Shown piece by piece: positions 35,101 to 42,634 of a stretch of DNA of 64,000 nt (the stretch's first letter is position 1; every line of letters begins with the position of its first letter). Source of the stretch: Xanthomonas sp. Leaf148 (GTDB lineage Bacteria; Pseudomonadota; Gammaproteobacteria; Xanthomonadales; Xanthomonadaceae). The DNA is taken from positions 1,439,118 to 1,503,117 of the forward strand of contig NZ_LMOP01000008.1 of assembly GCF_001423585.1 (NCBI RefSeq), in the 5' to 3' direction. Under the pieces are notes generated by a model. The model saw nothing but the letters and a program-made list of their open reading frames with translations, was not told where the DNA came from and did no database searches. Both the position numbers and the translations under genes were made by a program.

Positions 35101-35335
35101 GTACCTGATCGCGGCCAATCAGGACGCCTCCAATCGCAACCCGTACTACGTCGAGGCTTATCAGCAGATCGATCTCAGCCTCAGCTACGCGGTCAACAAG
35201 CAGCTGTCGGTGGGTTTTGAGGCGATCAACCTCACCGGCGAAGACGTGCGTTGGCACGGGCGGTCGGAGAAGCAGATCGTCCGCCTGATCGACCAGCAGC
35301 CGCGCTATACGTTGGGTGTGCGCTACGCGTTCTGA
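32180..35335 (+). CDS. Large TonB-dependent outer-membrane receptor
   Basis: 1051 residues. Signal peptide (KAMFTFVGGLLVINPAFAQ) then a Pro-rich linker, a plug domain with DTVNVTGIRSSLDQSMGIKR (TonB-box side), DAISAEDIGKFPDTNLAESLQRITGISIERRDGEG and VTARGFGPQFNTVTLNGR, and a 22-strand barrel ending in the aromatic RYAF. Size and plug sequence match the group of large receptors used for glycans and other bulky ligands. GAGGAC precedes the ATG at 32180. It is followed by a hairpin, then by sapC, a JmjC-like gene and a halogenase-like gene, a quartet that recurs in Xanthomonas and Caulobacter carbohydrate loci. Ligand unknown. Confidence 0.93.
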   Translation: MRRTLNSFKSKAMFTFVGGLLVINPAFAQDVAPPTPAPQSSSDSATTLDTVNVTGIRSSLDQSMGIKRDAAGVVDAISAEDIGKFPDTNLAESLQRITGISIERRDGEGAQVTARGFGPQFNTVTLNGRLIPGADAFGAPGQTPIGGVDVGTRAFNFAQLASEAITGIEVFKTSRATAPSGGIGATINIQTDKPFNHEGVVANAGAKMVSDRSQPFGDSLTPEVSGIFSYTNPDKTFGIGLSASYQKRHGGSVQATENRWNIQRWTGTDPALRPDTVVTNAPAIGQLYGLPNDIRYAFADFQRERMNGQAVMQFAPTDSLTLTLDYTYSSNEIREERGEQGIWLQRANSFTDLTFDTGQTVATPVYLRDVPNGAKDFGMEQQRNEQKYTLGSLGFNADWQVSDRFQLTFDAHNSKTQSLPNDPVTGGSATYFSFAGTNNCTGGPSCGGQWGQELWFNNSLPIGARTWYPTVADSLAGTNGVVNPDFTKNNLGSQVQRIYYQKQVTETKEGRLDGKFDFDDGRFQFGVSSSNTTMHRLTSDNYSTLGDWGVANAGREPGMTDLLRPVSIVGMFDDFNANGAARNAWRGDASQLALWGGSQYGAATRYNPLYSADNQVEEKTRAAYVQLELTGDIAGMTTNTRLGLRYERTDVESTSQVATPVALQWQANNDFQLLRSAEQQPFSEKTSYNYILPNLDFSIDITDQLKGRASFGQTIARAPYNNLIAGPTPNTPSGSVLINPSNRASGDSQTPTLDPLESDNLDLALEWYFADASYVSATFWNKRVSNFIGTTVSRETLYGLTDPTSGPDAQAALAFLQSGACTAQVGAAGNDVAAACSANDTSLFAAMALLRNAAATGGLGAYNGGSAQSLALENAYDIVGNASDPLYQFDVSRPVNQNKANIHGWELGGQYFFGSTGFGIYANYTIVEGDVAFDNNVIDRDQFALLGLSDTANVMLMFEKYGWSARLAWNWRDEYLIAANQDASNRNPYYVEAYQQIDLSLSYAVNKQLSVGFEAINLTGEDVRWHGRSEKQIVRLIDQQPRYTLGVRYAF

Positions 35336-35383
35336 GTGCATCGCAGAGGTCGTGATGCTTTGACGCCAGTGCGGCCTGTCTGC

Positions 35384-35417
35384 GCAGCCGGTGTGTGCCT
35401 TGGTGCACACCGGCTGC
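35384..35417 (+). promoter_or_regulatory. Hairpin after the TonB receptor gene
   Basis: Perfect 12-bp stem GCAGCCGGTGTG / CACACCGGCTGC with a ten-base loop, 49 bases past the receptor stop, without a T-run. It may lower read-through into sapC or protect the receptor message. Confidence 0.6.
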
Positions 35418-35768
35418 CGCGCGGGCTGTCTCTGCGCGATACGCGCATGCGATGGTGCCAGTCGAGATCTGTGGGGCGAGACGCTGCCGCACCAGCCACG
35501 CAGGCTGCATGCGTCATCCGGCAGCGACCTCGGAGACGAGCGCAACAGGCGGCACAGTTGCGCTGCGTCATCGAAGTGAAACCGGCCCACGGATGACGTG
35601 TCCGCCAATCGACAGCCCATCATCTGCAGTCCGCCGGCACATGCTGCTCTGCCGCTTGCCGGCTTCGCACTTTTTGGCAATGCTCGCGGGCAGCAGGCGC
35701 GGCATGTCGTCGCGTGATCGATCCCCGACCGGTGCAGTGCCCATCGCAGGCCACTGCTGGAGCTTTAG
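35418..35768. other. Gene-free gap between the receptor gene and sapC
   Basis: About 350 bases with no supportable gene. It may hold a separate promoter for the sapC group. No operator or repeat was recognised. Confidence 0.45.
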
Positions 35769-36530
35769 ATGACGCGATATGCAGTGCTCAACAATGTGGC
35801 GCACCACGATCTGCGCGTGATTCTGCGCTTTGGTGCCGAATTCGGCGATGCGGTGGGCTTTGTGCCGGCATTCGTCACCGAGTACGCCGAGCTGCAACGC
35901 GAATACCCGCTGTTCTTTCGCAAGGATGCGGCCACCGGCGCCTATCAGTCGGTGGCCCTGCTGGGCTTTGCGCCCGACGAAAACCTATTTCTGCAAGACG
36001 GCCGCTGGAATGCGGGTTACCTGCCGGGCATCGTCGCCAAGGGGCCGTTTCTGATCGGGTTTCAGGAGCAGCGTATCGATGGCGCGCTGGTGCAGGAGCC
36101 GGTGATTCATGTCGACCTGGAGCACCCGCGCATCAGTCGCGCAGACGGCGAGCCGGTGTTTCTGCCGCAGGGCGGGCACAGCGCCTATCTGGAACACATC
36201 ATTAGCGTGTTGCGCGGCATCCGTGACGGCATGGATGCGGGGCAGGCGATGTGCGCCGCCTTCGATGCGCTGGGCCTGATTCAACCGGTGAAGCTGGATG
36301 TAGTGCTCGACGACAGCCACGGCGTGCACCTGGAAGGTCTGCACAGCATCGACCGCGAGCGATTGGCTGCGCTGGATGGCGCAGGCTTGCAGCAGCTGCA
36401 TCACGCCGGATATCTGGAAGGCGCCTTTTTGATGCTGGCCTCGCACCACAACCTGCGCCGGCTGATGGGCGAGAAACAGCGGCGGCTCCAGCACCTGCAG
36501 GCCGCTGCTGCAGCCGCGGCAAACGCTTGA
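35769..36530 (+). CDS. SapC-family protein
   Basis: 253 residues, SapC-like family. Marks are GFVPAFVTEYAELQREYPLFFRKD, NLFLQDGRWNAGYLP and VFLPQGGHSAYLEHI. No signal peptide is visible. The name comes from S-layer-linked genes elsewhere, and the family also occurs next to TonB receptors, JmjC-like proteins and flavin halogenases. Biochemical role is unknown. The next gene starts four bases after its stop, so the three downstream genes form one unit. Confidence 0.85.
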   Translation: MTRYAVLNNVAHHDLRVILRFGAEFGDAVGFVPAFVTEYAELQREYPLFFRKDAATGAYQSVALLGFAPDENLFLQDGRWNAGYLPGIVAKGPFLIGFQEQRIDGALVQEPVIHVDLEHPRISRADGEPVFLPQGGHSAYLEHIISVLRGIRDGMDAGQAMCAAFDALGLIQPVKLDVVLDDSHGVHLEGLHSIDRERLAALDGAGLQQLHHAGYLEGAFLMLASHHNLRRLMGEKQRRLQHLQAAAAAAANA

Positions 36531-36534
36531 TCGC

Positions 36535-37563
36535 ATGAGCGCATTGTCATCGATCGCCCCGTTGCCCGAGCGCAGCGACTGCCGGCCGGATGCGGCATTG
36601 CTGGCGCAGTTGTGCGCGGCTGCGCAGCCGCTGGTGCTGCGCGGGGTGGCGCGCGACTGGGCGCTGGTACAGGCCGCGCAGCGTGGTACATCGCAGGCCA
36701 TGACGCAGTTGCGCAGCATGGATACCGGCCGCGCACTGCAGTATTCGTATGGCGCTCCGGACATCGGCGGCCGGCCGTTTTATCGCGACGATTGCAGCGA
36801 TCTCAACTTCGAGGTGCAGCGCGGTAGCTTGAGCGCGCTGCTGGACGCGATCGAGGCGCATCTGGACGATCCGCAGCCGCCTACGTATTACCTGGCCTCG
36901 TTGCCGATCGATGCGCATCTGCCGGGCTTTGCGGCAGGCAATGCGCTGGATGTCAGCGCAGACGGCAACGCCGTGCCGCCCAGCATCTGGATCGGCAACC
37001 GGGTCATCGCCTCCTGCCATTTCGATGCGCCCAATAACTTGGCGGTCTGCGCGGTAGGCCAGCGGCGCTTCACGCTGTTTGCGCCCGAGCAGGTGGCCAA
37101 TTTGTATCCGGGCCCGCTGGAACCCACGCCGGGCGGCCAGGTGGTGAGCATGGTGGATGTGATCAATCCGGATCTTGCGCGCTATCCGCGCATGGCCGAT
37201 GCGGTGTCGCAGGCGCGTACGGCGGTGCTGGAACCGGGCGATGCGATTTTCATCCCCAGCATGTGGTGGCACCACGTGCAATCGCTGCAGCCGTTCAATG
37301 TGCTGGTCAATTATTGGTGGAGCACCGCTCCCGCGCAGCTGCCTGCACCGATGCAGGCGCTGTATCACGCGCTGTGGGCCATCCGCGACCGACCGGCCTC
37401 GGAAAAGGCCGCCTGGCGTGCGTTATTCGACTACTACGTGTTCGGCCCTGCCGAGCGTGCCGGCGAACATCTGCCCGAGCACGCGCGCCAGGTGCTGGGC
37501 CCGATCGACCCCACACTGGCGCGCCAGCTGCGCGCCATGCTGATCGGCAAGCTCAATCGCTGA
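36535..37563 (+). CDS. JmjC-like cupin (cupin_8) protein
   Basis: 342 residues, cupin_8/JmjC-like fold of Fe(II)/2-oxoglutarate oxygenases. The facial triad is visible as His162-x-Asp164 (CHFDAPNN) and His246 or His247 (PSMWWHHVQS), with the intervening GQRRFTLFAPEQ strand and PGDAIFIPS turn. It probably hydroxylates a peptide, sugar or small molecule connected with the neighbouring receptor. Starts four bases after sapC and is followed 41 bases later by the halogenase-like gene. Confidence 0.87.
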   Translation: MSALSSIAPLPERSDCRPDAALLAQLCAAAQPLVLRGVARDWALVQAAQRGTSQAMTQLRSMDTGRALQYSYGAPDIGGRPFYRDDCSDLNFEVQRGSLSALLDAIEAHLDDPQPPTYYLASLPIDAHLPGFAAGNALDVSADGNAVPPSIWIGNRVIASCHFDAPNNLAVCAVGQRRFTLFAPEQVANLYPGPLEPTPGGQVVSMVDVINPDLARYPRMADAVSQARTAVLEPGDAIFIPSMWWHHVQSLQPFNVLVNYWWSTAPAQLPAPMQALYHALWAIRDRPASEKAAWRALFDYYVFGPAERAGEHLPEHARQVLGPIDPTLARQLRAMLIGKLNR

Positions 37564-37604
37564 TCACCTCCATCGTGTTGTGCTCCCACTGACAGGAAAA
37601 CGCC

Positions 37605-39122
37605 GTGAACCAGGCCAGGATTCGCAAGGTTGTCATCGCCGGGGGCGGCACCGCCGGCTGGATCGCCGCCTGCGCGTTGTCGCATCAGTTTCGCGACTTG
37701 TTGGACATCACCCTGGTCGAGTCCGATCAGATCGCCACCGTGGGGGTGGGCGAGTCCACGGTGCCGCCCATCCGCACCTTTCATCGGTTTTTGCAGATCG
37801 ACGAACAGGAGTTTCTGCGCGCGGTCGCCGGCACGTTCAAGCTGTCGATCTCGTTCGAGCATTGGCGCCGGCAGGGCGAGCGCTATATCCACCCCTTCGG
37901 CATTACCGGCCAGAGCACGCTGGTGTGCGCGTTTCATCATCTATGGCTGGAAAGTCAGCGCCGCGGCATGCCCGGCGCGTTCGGCGATTACTGCCTGGAA
38001 ACCGTGGCCTCGCGGGTGGACCGCTTCGCGTTGCCACGCGAACCGGCCGTCAACTATGCCTACCACCTGGACGCGGCGTTGTACGCGCGGTTTCTGCGCA
38101 CGCGTAGCGAAGCGCACGGGGTCACGCGTGTCGAGGGCAAGATCCAGCAGGTGACGTTGCAGCCAGACAGCGGTGATGTGGCCGCGCTGGTGCTGGAGGA
38201 CGGGCAGGTGATCGAAGGCGACCTGTTCATCGATTGCACTGGCTTCCGTGGTCTGTTGATCGAGCAGACACTGCACACCGGCTACGAAGACTGGAGCCAC
38301 TGGCTGCCGTGCGACCGCGCGGTGGCGGTGCAGACCGAAGCTGTGGGCCCACCGGTGCCGTATACGCGCGCCATTGCGCATGAGGCGGGCTGGCGCTGGC
38401 ATATTCCGTTGCAGCATCGCGTTGGCAACGGGCTGGTGTTTTCCAGCCAGCACATGTCCGATGACGAGGCGCACGCCAAGCTGCTGCGCGACACGGCCGC
38501 AACCCCGGTCAAGGAGCCGTGGCTGGTGCCGTTCCGCACCGGGCGACGGCTCAAGGCCTGGAACAAGAATGTGGTCTCGCTCGGCCTGGCCAGCGGATTT
38601 ATCGAGCCGTTGGAATCCACCAGCATCCATCTCACTATTGCCGCGGTGGTGCGGTTGATTACGCTGTTCCCGGCCGATGGCATCGCGCCGTCGCAGGTCG
38701 ATGTGTTCAACGACATCAGCCGCACCGAGATGGAACACGTACGGGATTTCGTCACCTTGCACTACCACGCTACGCAGCGCGACGAGCCGCTGTGGCAGCA
38801 GTGTCGCGACATGGAACTGCCCGACTCGCTGCGCCTGCGTCTGCGTGCCTGGCGCGAGCGCGCGCACGCCTGGCAAGGCACCGACGAACTGTTTCGCGTG
38901 GATTCCTGGACGCACGTCTTGCTGGGGCAGGGCGTGGTGCCGCAGCAGCATCATCCGCTGGCGGCGGCGTTGTCCGACACCGATCTGCGCCGCCTGCTGG
39001 ATGGCATTGCGCAGCCGATCCAGCGCGTGGTGGAGCAGATGCCGTCGCAGCAGGACTTCATCAGCGCGTATTGCAAGGCTGACGAGCAGCTATGGGGTGG
39101 GCGCAGGCGGGTGGCTATGTAA
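37605..39122 (+). CDS. Flavin-dependent tryptophan-halogenase-like protein
   Basis: 505 residues. FADH2-binding GGGTAGW at 13-19; the catalytic lysine equivalent is Lys79 (AGTFKLSISF), the same number as in PrnA; the halogenase signature WxWxIP is present as Trp263-Arg-Trp265-His-Ile-Pro268; and GFIEPLESTS follows in the position of the catalytic Glu motif. All key residues are intact, so halogenation is possible, but family members beside TonB receptors have no proven substrate. A flavin reductase gene is not nearby. Last gene of the receptor quartet. Confidence 0.9.
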   Translation: MNQARIRKVVIAGGGTAGWIAACALSHQFRDLLDITLVESDQIATVGVGESTVPPIRTFHRFLQIDEQEFLRAVAGTFKLSISFEHWRRQGERYIHPFGITGQSTLVCAFHHLWLESQRRGMPGAFGDYCLETVASRVDRFALPREPAVNYAYHLDAALYARFLRTRSEAHGVTRVEGKIQQVTLQPDSGDVAALVLEDGQVIEGDLFIDCTGFRGLLIEQTLHTGYEDWSHWLPCDRAVAVQTEAVGPPVPYTRAIAHEAGWRWHIPLQHRVGNGLVFSSQHMSDDEAHAKLLRDTAATPVKEPWLVPFRTGRRLKAWNKNVVSLGLASGFIEPLESTSIHLTIAAVVRLITLFPADGIAPSQVDVFNDISRTEMEHVRDFVTLHYHATQRDEPLWQQCRDMELPDSLRLRLRAWRERAHAWQGTDELFRVDSWTHVLLGQGVVPQQHHPLAAALSDTDLRRLLDGIAQPIQRVVEQMPSQQDFISAYCKADEQLWGGRRRVAM

Positions 39123-39196
39123 GTATGTTTAGTTGCTTGTTTCCCACACCTTAAGATGCCTGCGTGCTCCAACTAAAGATCACGACATGAAGGCGA

Positions 39197-39571
39197 TTAG
39201 GTGCACTGCGTTTCAGGAGTAACGGGAAACGTGTTGATTGATCTGGAAGCCATAATGCTTGCAAGGTGCTGCTTGCTCCGCCGAGCGTAGCAATGCTGCC
39301 GGACCGTGATAGGAACGCTTGCATTTTCGCAGGGGCTACGCAGAAATGGTAGCGCCGTCAATACGATAATGATGCTGCTCACCGCCGACAGTAATACGCC
39401 AACCATCAGTAACGCGTTGTCCTTGAATAGATCTCGGACTTGGAAAAACGCCATGCCGGCGAACATCGCGATCAGTACACCGCTGCGAGCAAGCCGCTGG
39501 TTAGAGCGCATGCGCTCCATCGACGCGCGCAGACGGCGATTTTCCTGCATTGGATCAACGGCTGGTTCCAT
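39197..39571 (-). CDS. Small unknown membrane protein
   Basis: 124 residues if started at the ATG at 39571; a GTG at 39583 is an alternative. After a charged helix (QENRRLRASMERMRSNQRLA) come two membrane segments (SGVLIAMFAGMAFFQV and ALLMVGVLLSAVSSIIIVLTALPF), then a basic tail. The local base composition is lower in GC than the neighbours. No family recognised, and the C-terminal 45 residues look unconstrained, so the gene may be degraded or spurious at that end. Confidence 0.45.
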   Translation of the reverse strand: MEPAVDPMQENRRLRASMERMRSNQRLARSGVLIAMFAGMAFFQVRDLFKDNALLMVGVLLSAVSSIIIVLTALPFLRSPCENASVPITVRQHCYARRSKQHLASIMASRSINTFPVTPETQCT

Positions 39572-39714
39572 ATCTTGCGGCACTATTTTCGGCCTGCGAA
39601 ATGCCCTGCAACGGGCAGTTAAAATGATGAAATTTGACTTGTTCGATCTTTCAAGTTTTGGATTTATTCCAAAGCTTGCGCATCATTATCTTGATCCATA
39701 GTGTAGTTCCGCCG

Positions 39715-40707
39715 CTACAGCCGCATCAAATCCGCGCCGACCACGATCGGCCCGGCGTAGTGTTTGCGCGCGCCCTCGCTCCACATCGCCTCAGTGATGC
39801 TGGGGTCACCGCCTGGCACGAAGTGATTGAGCACCAGCATCTTGGCGTTGGCCGCGGCGGCGATCCGCCCCACCTCTTCGCTGGTGGAATGGCTCTTGAG
39901 CAGATGGTCCAGCAAGGTGGGGGCGTTGTCGTTGGTCTTGAGCATCTTTTCCAGCGCGGGCAGATACATCACCTCATGCACCAGGATATCGGTGTCCTTG
40001 GCAAATGCGGCCAGCGCCGGCAGGTAGCGCGTATCGCCGGAGAACACCACCGTGCGGTCGCGGGCCTGGAAGCGGTAGGCGAACGCCGGTTTGAGCGTGT
40101 AGTGGTCCACCAGCGTGGCGGTCACCGTGACCTGATCGTTCTGCAACACGGTGCCGGCCTGGTCGAACTCGTGCACATGGATGAGCGGTTTGAACGGCGG
40201 GCGGCCTTCCTCGCGGATGCGCGCTTCAATGTCGATGGCATGCATTTCGACGAACGCATCCACCATCTTGCCGATGCCCGGTGGCCCATACAGATGCACT
40301 GGCGTCTGCAAGCCACTGGCCCAGGCGAGCCACACCACAGTGAGCAGATCGGCGTTGTGATCGGAATGATGATGGGTCAGGAAGATATCGCGCAGTGCGG
40401 GGAGCCGGATGCCGGCCTTGGCCAGCTGTTGGGCCACACCGTTGCCGCAATCGATCAGGTACGGCTGCCCGTCGATCACCAGCGCATTGGCTGCCGCCGC
40501 ACGCAGCGGCGAGGGCGTTGGCCCGCCCTTGGTGCCGAGCAGCACCAGCACGCTGCCCTTGGCCGGGAACGGCGCAGGCGCGCTGCCGTCTGTCGCAACC
40601 TTCTTGCGGGGAGCGGCAGCGAGTTGGCTTGCCGCCAGCAACGCGCCGGCACTGAGTGCGGTCTTGAGCACACCGCGGCGGCTGCGGAGATTGGTGAAAC
40701 TGGTCAT
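39715..40707 (-). CDS. Tat-exported metallo-beta-lactamase-fold hydrolase
   Basis: 330 residues. The N terminus has a twin-arginine signal (RSRRGVLKTALSAGALLAASQLAAA). The metallo-beta-lactamase/RNase Z-like fold is marked by NALVIDGQPYLIDCGNG, the metal motif HHHSDHNAD, VVFSGDTRYLPA and a late VLNHFVPGGD. Export by Tat suggests folding with metal in the cytoplasm. Substrate is unknown; arylsulfatase-like and phosphodiesterase-like members share this pattern. The start is at 40707 because the Tat motif sits directly after it. The next leftward gene upstream ends 66 bases away, so the two may be cotranscribed. Confidence 0.88.
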   Translation of the reverse strand: MTSFTNLRSRRGVLKTALSAGALLAASQLAAAPRKKVATDGSAPAPFPAKGSVLVLLGTKGGPTPSPLRAAAANALVIDGQPYLIDCGNGVAQQLAKAGIRLPALRDIFLTHHHSDHNADLLTVVWLAWASGLQTPVHLYGPPGIGKMVDAFVEMHAIDIEARIREEGRPPFKPLIHVHEFDQAGTVLQNDQVTVTATLVDHYTLKPAFAYRFQARDRTVVFSGDTRYLPALAAFAKDTDILVHEVMYLPALEKMLKTNDNAPTLLDHLLKSHSTSEEVGRIAAAANAKMLVLNHFVPGGDPSITEAMWSEGARKHYAGPIVVGADLMRL

Positions 40708-40773
40708 CGCGGTTCCGGGATCATCGGGGGACAGGATGTCGGCAGCGATCGAAACACGCCGCGCCGGCACGAC

Positions 40774-41181
40774 TCAGCGTTGTTTCGCCACAAAGTCGCG
40801 CAGCGCGGGTGAGCGATAGAACGCCATGCATTGCGCAAAGATAGTGGTGAACGGCCCGCGGCGTGCTTCGTCCTTCATCGGCACCTCGCCACGGTGATAC
40901 TCCGCCGTCTGTTGCGCGACAAAGGTCTGCAACCGCCCGGTGGCGCCAGGCCTGGCATTGTCCAGCGCGTAAGTGGTGAGTAGATACGAGCGGTCGCGCA
41001 GTTGGTCGGGTTCCAGCCGGCCGCTACGTTCGTAGTTCTGCTGCAGGCACAGCTGCAACGCATAGGCCTTGACGTCTTCCGCGGCGGCCGGCGCCGCGGC
41101 CATTGCGGCAGTGGAGATGGCGGACACTGCGGCAAGCAACGCGGCGGTGACGGCAGGGCGACAGCGATGGGAAAACGGCAT
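40774..41181 (-). CDS. Small secreted protein, unknown
   Basis: 135 residues. Signal peptide (CRPAVTAALLAAVSAISTAAMAAA); mature part about 100 residues with two cysteines (LQLCLQQNY and FAQCMAF) that could form one disulfide, and a helical pattern. AGGA lies eight bases before the ATG at 41181; the ATG at 41226 is a possible longer start. No family recognised. It precedes the MBL-fold gene in the same direction. Confidence 0.7.
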   Translation of the reverse strand: MPFSHRCRPAVTAALLAAVSAISTAAMAAAPAAAEDVKAYALQLCLQQNYERSGRLEPDQLRDRSYLLTTYALDNARPGATGRLQTFVAQQTAEYHRGEVPMKDEARRGPFTTIFAQCMAFYRSPALRDFVAKQR

Positions 41182-41280
41182 GCCGATCCTGGCGATGGAA
41201 GTACTGGCAGTCTGCAGGATTGCCATGTGCTTTGCTCGCTTGAACATGCGATGCGCTTGGCGTGGCAGGAGCGTGCGTCG

Positions 41281-41312
41281 CATCGCCGCATCGCCGCATC
41301 GCCGCATCGCCG
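41281..41312. repeat. Octamer CATCGCCG repeated four times
   Basis: Perfect short tandem repeat, 100 bases upstream of the leftward secreted-protein gene. A unit of eight shifts spacing or frame upon slippage, so copy number may vary between strains. Confidence 0.75.
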
Positions 41313-41542
41313 CAGCGATGGCTGCGCAGGCACCACAATATGCGACCACATGGATTGCCGGGGATTGCGCTTGGTGCCGTCTCCGCGAGGCCAGTCGGTT
41401 TCCAAAGTAGGTCGGCCCAAGGTCCTGCGACGCGGCGTCATCCTGCCTGGCACCCGCACTGCCTTGGCAGCGCTGCACACGCTTGCCGCCATGCAGGCGA
41501 GTCCGCATAGTGCGGCACCATCGGAACAAGAGCGTCGCAGCC

Positions 41543-42337
41543 ATGGATGTGCGCAACACCACGAGACGGCGCGAGCGCCGTCGCTACGCATGCCGGCTCG
41601 CAGTGCTGACCTCGCTGTTGTCGTCGCAGGCGCAGGCCTGGCATCCGCAGTATCCGCCCTGGTCGCGGCCGCCCGTTGGCCCCGAGTGCAAAGTGGACTC
41701 GCTATCCGCGGTAGAAGGCAGCGTGCAGTGGGAGGACGTGACCCATTTTCGCGATGCAAACACTGTGCTCGCCATGGACAATCGCGGCGCAGCGCCGATG
41801 TTGCAGGTAAACGACGCAGCCGGACGCGTGCTGCTGACACCGGTCGAATTGGGTGGTGGGCTGCTTGGTTTTCATGACGTGGAGCGCGTGGATCTCAATG
41901 GCGACCGTCGTCCGGATTACGTGGTGACCCTGGGTAGTGGCGGCGTTGGTCTGGCCGGCGGCAATGCGTGGCGCACCGTGGTGTTGTCGCAGGGCGATCG
42001 CTACCGCGCACTGCGTGTGCCCACGCATGAACCCACCGCCGACGATTACCGGCGCGTGCCACGCCGTCGCGGTTGCGCGCTGCTGCAGCTGTCGGTGATC
42101 ACCGCCAACCCGGCTGCGACCCGCGACCATCGCTGGCATACGTTCTGGGTGTACCGGTTGATGCGTTTTCAGGGCGCTCGCGCGATCGAAGCGAACCGCG
42201 CGTTCCCGGGTCTGCCGAACTGGATTCTGTACACGCATCGCACCGGCAACAGCACCGCGACCACGCTGTTGAACAATGCCACCAAGAGACAGTTGTGGAA
42301 CGACCCATCGCGGGAGCGCATCACCGCGTTGCCGTAA
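41543..42337 (+). CDS. Secreted protein with an FG-GAP/VCBS-like Asp-Gly motif, unknown
   Basis: 264 residues. N terminus RRRERRRYACRLAVLTSLLSSQAQA is an arginine-rich signal peptide. The mature protein holds DVERVDLNGDRRPDYVVTLGSGG, a calcium-loop-like DxNxDxxxD pattern of VCBS/FG-GAP repeats, present only once. The rest (HRWHTFWVYRLMRFQG, LPNWILYTHRT) is not recognised. Divergent from the small secreted-protein gene. The ATG at 41543 is chosen because it directly precedes the signal. Confidence 0.72.
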   Translation: MDVRNTTRRRERRRYACRLAVLTSLLSSQAQAWHPQYPPWSRPPVGPECKVDSLSAVEGSVQWEDVTHFRDANTVLAMDNRGAAPMLQVNDAAGRVLLTPVELGGGLLGFHDVERVDLNGDRRPDYVVTLGSGGVGLAGGNAWRTVVLSQGDRYRALRVPTHEPTADDYRRVPRRRGCALLQLSVITANPAATRDHRWHTFWVYRLMRFQGARAIEANRAFPGLPNWILYTHRTGNSTATTLLNNATKRQLWNDPSRERITALP

Positions 42338-42402
42338 CTGCGCCAGGCAAGACGCTGGACACATCGATCATGCAGATGGCTGTGCGGAGCACCGCTGTGC
42401 TT

Positions 42403-42550
42403 CTAAGAGTGGCTCACAACACGTGGCGAGCAGTCGTCCGGCGCATGTGGACGGCGTACCGGAAACCGAGTCTAAGAGTGGTCCATGAGAATGTTGGGCG
42501 CTGGCCACGCCTGCCTGACGGTTGCGCAGTAGTTTTGTAAGTAGCTCTAG
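42403..42550 (+). repeat. Dispersed inverted-repeat element, copy 4 (degenerate)
   Basis: AAGAGTGGCTCACAACACGTGGCGAGCAG at one end and AGTTTTGTAAGTAGCTCT at the other match the termini with several changes; the interior (CGGCGTACCGGAAACCGAG) retains only parts of the shared core. It fills most of the gap between the secreted protein and the protease gene. Confidence 0.6.
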
Positions 42551-42634
42551 ATCGGCACGGCCCAGTACGTGGCATGCAAACGCGTGACAGGCGATCTACC
42601 GCCTGCCACGCATTGCACTACAACGCTTTGACGC

